NCBI GenBank assembly: GCA_964023205.1
Contig: OZ026839.1
Span: 19,250,386 to 19,314,385 of the forward strand
Reading direction: 5' to 3'
Origin: Lutraria lutraria
Taxonomy: Eukaryota; Mollusca; Bivalvia; Venerida; Mactridae
Length of the DNA stretch: 64,000 nt
Shown here: one piece after another, positions 57,863-64,000 of the stretch
Layout: every line of letters begins with the position of its first letter
How positions within the stretch are numbered: the stretch's first letter is position 1
Made by a program: the position numbers and the translations under genes
Notes under the pieces: model-generated
What the model saw: the letters and a program-made list of their open reading frames with translations, nothing else
Told to the model about the DNA's origin: nothing
The model's database searches: none

Positions 57863-58039
57863 GTGATTGTTGTGGTAGTAGGAGCCAGTGATATTCTTCT
57901 AACACAAATAATTTACAAATTGTAGTCTCGGATTGGAAACTTGGATGTTCAAAACCAGACTAATTGTTCTGACTGCGGTGTTTTCGCTGTAGGGTATTTG
58001 ACTGAACTTATTTTAAGCAAATCTGTCCCTTGTTTATAA
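57863..58039 (+). pseudogene. C48 (Ulp1/SENP-like) cysteine protease, C-terminal remnant
   Basis: One frame runs from 57863 to a TAA at 58037-58039 with a single in-frame TAG at 57923-57925. After the TAG it reads RIGNLDVQNQTNCSDCGVFA then VGYLTEL. The part Q-T-N-x-x-D-C-G-V-F-A holds the conserved Gln and catalytic Cys of Ulp1-type proteases; the Asp and His parts should lie upstream and are missing. Transposon- and virus-derived C48 proteases are numerous in mollusc genomes. The frame starts right after a TTGCAG acceptor, so it might be an exon of a decayed gene. Not an NTF2 exon. Confidence 0.65.
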
Positions 58040-58669
58040 GATTCATCATAACAGATATGCAAAATCATTTATTTATCAATAACAAAATAGACCATTTCCA
58101 AAAAAGTTTAAAATGCCGCAAATGCCTGTATGTGAACCAAAATACCAAAGTATTAAATTGTATTGCCAATGCAGATTACCATATATAGCATGAATCGATG
58201 TGACAACACATATCGTAAAATCAAGTGGTTCCATAAAAATTGTATGACTTTTTGTTGTAAAAAATTGTGTACTTCCTGTTCATGGTGAATATTGAACTAT
58301 TTCGGTTTGATTTGAGAGTTGCCTGTTAGAACATGCATTACATTATTTAGATTGATTATGTTTTCACTTAGTGTTGAATACTTTTGTGACATACTTGGAA
58401 ATCTTCTCATATACACTTTAATTCTTAGTTAACACATATAAGCACATGTACAACAAACATGGATTGTATCCATATAATTACTGTTTATATGCATATATTT
58501 TCTTGGAGTATTTCATGTTCTATTTTCATTTATATAATACATACATCAAAATTATTAATATTGTAATACTTTGCCAACACATATAGAGATTTTCCAATAC
58601 ATACAAGTATATATCAAAATGATTAATCCAGCACGCGCATGATCTTATACACCGACATGTACGCTAAAA
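58040..58669. other. AT-rich stretch, no feature seen
   Basis: Nothing supported on either strand. Confidence 0.3.
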
Positions 58670-59260
58670 AGCCGATTATCGTGGCTCATGAAAAAAATGA
58701 AAAAATGCGCCTACTTTAACTCATTGTAAATCGCGTTTTACTCCATCAATTTTAAATATATTTACACTTATGAAAACTAGATTACAATACCCTTTTAATG
58801 ATGTAGATTTAAAAAATATATGTCAACAAATAAAAAAGATAAGATGGGGGGCCATGTTTTCCGAACCAAATTTTATGGGCGATAAAAAAAAATAATATAC
58901 AAGTCGAATTCAACTTGCGATAAAAAACGTTTTACTGATTCAAATTTAATTTTGTTTACAGTTATGAAAACTAGAGACCTTAAAGTTTCCAACAGTATTA
59001 ATCTTAAAAAAATATATTACGAAATAAAAAAGTTAAAATGGGGGGCCATGTTTTCCGAACACCAAATTTTGTGATAAAAAAAATAGATTTTTTACCTATC
59101 TTTAACCATGAATAAATGCATAAAAACAATACGGATTTCTATATCTAATTACATATTCTAAAACTACAGTTAGCTTTAATATGATCGATATCAAAATTAT
59201 TAATATCCAATAAGAAACAAAAAAGTTGATAGGGGGGGGCCATGTTTTCCTTTAATTTTA
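58670..59260 (+). repeat. 194-bp tandem repeat, three copies
   Basis: GGGGGGCCATGTTTTCC recurs with its GCC at 58851, 59045 and 59239, exactly 194 bp apart. Each copy also carries TTATGAAAACTAGA-type and AATAAAAAAGxTAAxATGG words; the third copy is the most diverged. The minus-strand frame at 59145-59336 lies over it and is not a gene. Confidence 0.82.
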
Positions 59261-59629
59261 CACTAAAATCTAGAGGGGCGGCATGTTTTATACTTCGCCT
59301 TTTACAGTGTGTTTTAGTCCCGTTATTCCTTAGCACTAAATTTAAATTTCTGTTCTAGAAATTACCATTCAACGGTCAAAATATCAGTATTATATGCCTA
59401 CATACTGGCATATTTCTGCAAATAATTTGACAACTACATATCAGCAGTGTATACGAAGACAATATTACTGTCAAACATTGGGTACTAATTATGTACTGCA
59501 CTCATGTGAGGTTTATATAAAAATTGACTATTTTTTTCTTTCACCATCGTGAGCAGAGGAGTGATTCGTGATAAACTGTTAAAAATACCATTTAACAATT
59601 CTTTTAAATTGTTACTACTTAAACATTTT
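59261..59629. other. Spacer, no feature seen
   Basis: No gene or named repeat is supported. Confidence 0.3.
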
Positions 59630-60745
59630 TAGCTCACCAGAGCACGAATGTGCTCAGGGTGAGCTTTTGTGATCGCCCTGCGTCCATCGTGCGTCGTTAC
59701 GAATACGTGGCGTCCATGTTTACTTAAAACAACATCTCCTCCTACACCGCTATGCCAATTGCAACCAAACTTGGCTGGAATGATCCTTGGGTGGTCCCCT
59801 TTCAAAGTTGTTCAAAAATTAAATTTCATTAAAAATTCTGGTTGCTATGGCAACAAATTGAAAAAACTTAAAAAATCTTCTTGTCTGAAACCACAGGGCC
59901 TAGAGCTGAGATATTTGGTATGTAGCATTGTCTAATGGAACTCTACAAAGATTGTTCAAATTATTCCCCTAGGGTCAAAATTGGCTCCGCCCCGGGGGTA
60001 ACTTGATTTTACATAGACTTATATAGGAAATTTAAAAAATCTTCTTGTCAAAAACTACAATGCCTAGAGCTTTGATATTTGGTGTGTAGCATAGTCTAGT
60101 GGACCTCTACCAAGTTTGTTCAAATTATTGCCCTAGGGTCAAAATTGGCCCCGCCCCGGGGGTCACTTGATATATATAGACTTATATAGGAAAATTTTAA
60201 AAATCTTCTTCTCCGAAACCGCAAGGCCTAGAGCTTAGATATTTTGTATGTAGCATTGTCTAGTGGACCTCTACCAAGTTTGTTGAAATTATGGCCCCGG
60301 GGTCAAAATTGGCCCTGCCCTGGGGTTTATTCTATTTTATATAGGAAAATTAAAAAAATCTTCTTCTCCGAAACCACAAGGCCTAGAGCTAAGATATTTG
60401 GTATGTAGCATTGTCTAGTGGACCTCTACCAAGTTTGTTCAAATTATTGCCCTAGGCTCAAAATTGGCCCCGCCCCGGGGGTCACTTGATTTATATAGAC
60501 TTATATAGGAAAATTTAAAAAATCTTCTTCTCCTAAACCACAAGGCCTAGAGCTAAGATATTTGGTATCTAGCTTTGTCTAATGGACCTCTTTAAAATCT
60601 GTTCATATAATGGCCATGGGATAAAAAACGGCCCAGATGGGTCACTTGATCTTACTTAGACTCGTATAGAAAACTTCAACAATGTTAATCTCCAAATGAC
60701 CTTTTCTCCTGGTGAGCATTTATAGGGCCATCATGGCCCTCTTGT
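59630..60745 (-). mobile_element. Family B Helentron-like element, full copy B5
   Basis: The cleanest family B copy. It starts TAGCTCACCAGAGCACGAAT with the GAGCACGAATGTGCTC hairpin, then CGTCCATCGTGCGTCG, the X-box GTTGCTATGGCAAC at 59841-59854, five core units (GCCTAGAGCT at 59898, 60062, 60226, 60381, 60545, so 155-164 bp apart), and ends GGGCCATCATGGCCCTCTTGT. T lies on both outer sides. Confidence 0.9.
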
Positions 60746-61632
60746 TAAAAAAATTCATCGAAAAGACGATTATCTAAACTGATTAGCATCGGCCTAATTT
60801 GTTGCACGCGTGCAGAAACGAAGCATGGACTATTTCAAAATGGCGGACAAATATGACATTGACCTTTATTCAATACTATTTAAAATACTTAGGATTATTA
60901 CTTGAATTCAAAAATGGACATTTGTAAGGAAAAATGGATAAATGAACAAGTAAGAGTTATATTTTAACGTTTAATACCTTCTGTACCAATTTTTGTTTGT
61001 ATTGAAAGCTTAGAGGATCGAAGCATGGCCACTCGAGGATATACGGTAGTTTTTTTGTGCACAAATTTGAACATGGGCACAGGAATTTTTTTTATATATT
61101 TTTTTCAACTGACCGGTGGTCACTTTTCCAAAAAAAATTTGTAAACCAACAAATAAAAAAGTTGTGGCCTAAGCAGTTGGCTAATTTCAACGAATGAAAA
61201 GGCCAAAGACATGTTAGGATTGAGTTTCCTAGTATCGCGGTACTGACAAATAAATCAAATGCCGTAATGAAAGAACGCCTTATCTGTTAATTTTCTGCAA
61301 CTGACAATGTGCATTTGCATCTTTTACACAATTCTACATAAATAAAAACTGGTTTTATTGATTAGAGCACCGAGCTACAAAGGTAAAATGTGAGACTGCG
61401 ACTCGGTCTAATAATGGTACTCGATATATAAAACACTAAAAATAGACATATGAATCTTGGCCTGTACGTAACGCTGCATATGTAAAACATAGCTACACAG
61501 TTTACAAACTCGCTTAGCAATTCGCCGGTTTTTCTACATATTTACTTCAAGAATGGGATTTCCTACTTGACAAAATTTAATCAGATGTCTGGATTTCAGT
61601 CGGTCTTGGCCGACGGATTTAGTAAGTGTTAA
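60746..61632. other. Spacer with the second copy of an unnamed repeat
   Basis: 61350-61620 is the partner of 47640-47960. Near 60830-60960 the plus strand has AAAATGGCGGACAAATATG and, further on, ATGGACATTTGTAAGG... ending in a GTAAGAG donor-like word. These could be a first exon but nothing confirms it. Confidence 0.4.
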
Positions 61633-62200
61633 AGGGGCATGCCCTGGAACTGAAGCGTCTCGAATATAAATCAAATTGGTATCATTTGAATGCCAAAATC
61701 AATTAATGAAAGTCCTGTAAAATATTTACGAAATGCCCCGCTATTTGACTCAAAATACACATTTCAAGATTTACCAAACCTGCCGATTACGCCTTAGAAA
61801 ATATTCGTCATTTTCATAACTCGACCCTTTCGGGATCTGTCAAAAGCGGAAAAAATGTCAACAAACTGTGAAATGGTAAGTATTGCTCATGTCATGTTCA
61901 TTGTTTGCGACATAAAGCTTATCTACCGATCAATTATAGGTAAATATCATTGTTTTGCTGCTTGAAAGGCAGCGCGCACGCTAAGTTAAATTCTCAGACG
62001 AATCGGAAATATCGTTGTCGTCAATAAAAGGCTTGTAAGCCTTTTATTTAAACCGGCATAAAAATACCCACGCGTGCGTTATAGGGCCATTTTTGAAAAC
62101 ACATTCTTCTTTGACTTTTCGGTAATAATTGTTTTTACAAGTGATAAACGCATTTTTGGTGTATAAAACCCAAGACACAGCAGTTCCTGGGCATGCCCCT
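61633..62200. mobile_element. TTAA-flanked TIR element, 568 bp
   Basis: Termini AGGGGCATGCCCTGGAACTG and the complement of AGGGGCATGCCCAGGAACTG differ at one position in 20. TTAA flanks both ends (61629-61632 and 62201-62204). A TTAA duplication is the piggyBac rule, although piggyBac ends usually start CCY. No transposase frame. Confidence 0.75.
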
Positions 62201-63103
62201 TTAAATGCTGAATTATTTCCTAATTAAGAAAGCGAAAGTAGAAGAAAGATTGACAATAAATATCATTTTAGCTACTTGGGAGTCGGCTTTAGACGTTCGC
62301 GAATCAATGTGATCCATCGCTATCAAAGATTACCGACTGATAATAAGTCATAAAACGCGGTGAAAAGCGACTTTGCGGTGATTCGCATTTTTTTCAAGAT
62401 CGATGCCGCGATGAAAATCGCCGCTACGGGTGATAAATTGACGATTTGCAGGGGAAACGCGAAAATCGGAAAAATCACCCGAACCGTACTGTATATACTT
62501 TAAGTGTTGATAACTATGAAATATATCTTTTAAAAGATAAATCATAAAATATAGCGCTTTAATAAGATTTCCCAGCCAACTTATCTCGAGGTCGACAACA
62601 TTTTTAGTCCAGAACTCTCTTACGGGCCTCTTTACATTTGCGAATTATCATGAAAAAGTGTCCATAAGATTTATAAAAGTATTCCTGCGTGTTTTGGTTT
62701 AAACATAAAAATCAAAGCAAATCCATAATGCATTATTTACAATATTGAAACAAAGAAAATCGCCAGAGCCTCCTTACTTTTATGTCTATTTTTTGAAAAC
62801 TGTGACGTAATTAAATTGAGGCAATGCAACATTTACCAATGTCATTCATAAACTTCAGTACCAGACGAAAAAATATCACGATAATTCTTTGCAACTTTCA
62901 ATTTATTTATGTAGTAAGGATCATGATTTTGATTTTAGTGATAGTGAATTTCTACTTCCGGGTAAGTTTTCAATGGATAAGATGAAACTATGTTGTAACT
63001 TATCATTTTACGCTGTCAACGGTACAGTTTGTTGTTAAATGATTTTTACTATGTCTGTCCTACAAAATTTCGCGCAGGAACGGATGCTAGGTGGCATCAT
63101 TAA
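62201..63103. other. Spacer with a CG-rich patch
   Basis: 62355-62480 contains GCGGTGAAAAGCGACTTTGC, GATGCCGCGATGAAAATCGC and CGCGAAAATCGGAAAAATC, a patch richer in CG than its surroundings and probably a decayed repeat. No gene is supported. Confidence 0.35.
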
Positions 63104-63841
63104 AGACGTTTTCGGTAGTTCGCTACATTTTTCACATAGACATATAGGAAAAATTAAAACTGATCTATGAATTTTTTTAAAACTTTGCATGATCGTAGCA
63201 TATGATAACAAAAACATTTTAAGCGAAAAAAAATTGGGGGTCACTGATCTCGTTTTTGAGTTATCTGCCCTTGAATGTGGAGTTTTTGCTTATTTTAGGT
63301 CATTTCAAGGGCAGATAATTCACCGTAATGGAAAGCAAGGCCTTATCTATTTTCATTTTTATGTAGCCGACTTCTTTTTATGTCATCGTGAAATATTTCA
63401 TGAATTATTAAGGGGTGTTTTTTTAATGTTTTCTTTCTTTGCCTAAACCAATGGCAATTTTCTTTAAAAATGGCCTAATTTTGAAGAATTTTCAGTCTCT
63501 TAACTTCAACTGAGAAAAGACAATATAAATGTTTAATGGAATTGCATGAAATTTTGTTTTTAGACCAAGAATAAAATGAAAAACATTAACCAAAAGTAAA
63601 ACCATGGTATTTGAGATTTATGTATGAGTTATCTGCCCCTGAAATGACCAAAAATAAGCAAAAATTCAAATTCAAGGGCAGATAACTCAAAAACGAGATC
63701 AGTGACCCCCAATTATTTTTCGCTTAAAATGTTTCTGTTATCATATGCTACGATCATGCAAAGTTTAAAAAAATTCATTGATCAGTTTTAATTTTTCCTA
63801 TATGTCTATATGAAAATTGCAACGAACTACCGAAAACGTCT
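63104..63841. mobile_element. TTAA-flanked element with arms of about 210 bp
   Basis: Termini AGACGTTTTCGGTAGTTCG and its near-complement CGAACTACCGAAAACGTCT, each flanked by TTAA (63100-63103 and 63842-63845). The arms stay complementary for about 210 bp (GGGGGTCACTGATCTCG on the left, CGAGATCAGTGACCCCC on the right; AGTTATCTGCCCTTGAA and TTCAAGGGCAGATAACT). The centre is AT-rich. The frame at 63189-63446 reads through the left arm and is not a gene. Confidence 0.82.
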
Positions 63842-63845
63842 TTAA

Positions 63846-64000
63846 GCCTCGTTTACGAGATTTGTAACAACTGCGATATTAGGGAACCCGCGATATTAAG
63901 AGAAGGCACTATACTATTGATTGTATCATACATAAATATGACACTTAACGTAGAATGAATGTAGAACACTTTGATACTGATTCTGTTGTTACCATTCTCA
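63846..64000. other. Right edge, no feature seen
   Basis: Nothing supported. Confidence 0.3.

Noticed and set aside
57863..57925. Third NTF2 exon after the TTGCAG acceptor at 57862, in frame with exon 2 and ending in TAG
   Set aside because: The same frame continues past the TAG into an unmistakable C48 protease motif, and the residues do not resemble the central or C-terminal part of NTF2. The acceptor match is more likely chance or belongs to the decayed protease gene.
60913..60950. First exon (ATGGACATTTG... with GTAAGAG) of another gene
   Set aside because: The stretch is too short, no second exon is seen, and two competing ATGs lie nearby.
61855..61876. ATGTCAACAAACTG...ATG followed by GTAAGT as a gene start
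   Set aside because: It lies inside the TTAA-flanked element and has no downstream exon.

Overview
The window looks like animal nuclear DNA, most probably from a bivalve mollusc. It is AT-rich, has almost no long open reading frames, and its only host gene is spread over short exons in a transposon-filled locus. The organism is an inference. It rests on the density of short elements with pearl-like architecture (a terminal hairpin, a tandem core of about 135-165 bp, a tetranucleotide microsatellite and a second hairpin), a type best known from oysters, arks and other bivalves. No bacterial operons, rRNA genes or CRISPR arrays are present.

Host gene: two plus-strand coding exons of a nuclear transport factor 2 (NTF2) gene lie at 34927-35031 and 51541-51609. 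They are separated by a 16.5-kb intron. Both junctions are phase 0, and the exon split falls where I recall it in animal NUTF2 genes. The last coding exon was not found and probably lies to the right of the window.

Layout: 1-13.6 kb is a mosaic of Helentron-like repeats (called families A, B and D here) with nested elements: a pearl-type element, a Harbinger-type MITE and a pogo/Tigger-type MITE. 13.6-19.4 kb is a Ty3/gypsy LTR retrotransposon on the minus strand, with several frameshifts and a later insertion inside its 5' LTR. 20.9-28.0 kb is a 7.1-kb unit with long inverted termini built from a 15-bp repeat. It hosts a Tc1-type MITE, a family D element, a hAT-like element and a 212-codon open frame with an SH3/Tudor-like C-terminal half. 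28.5-31.9 kb holds tandem repeats and a MULE-like MITE with a 9-bp target duplication. 32.0-34.2 kb is a 5'-truncated LINE. 35-51.5 kb is the NTF2 intron, with a full-length palindromic element, A, B and D repeats, a second LINE tail, tRNA-like SINE units and a transposase tail. 51.6-64 kb is further intronic or flanking repeat, including a Helitron whose insertion site can be read exactly, four related CAGGG...CCCTG MITEs (counting the one at 38.8 kb) and two TTAA-flanked elements.

The genes do not form a pathway; the story is one of nested insertion. Several host repeats occur elsewhere in the window without the insertion, so empty and filled sites can be compared directly. This gives target-site rules for many families from sequence alone. 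Family names A, B, D, E, F and G are labels used only in this annotation.
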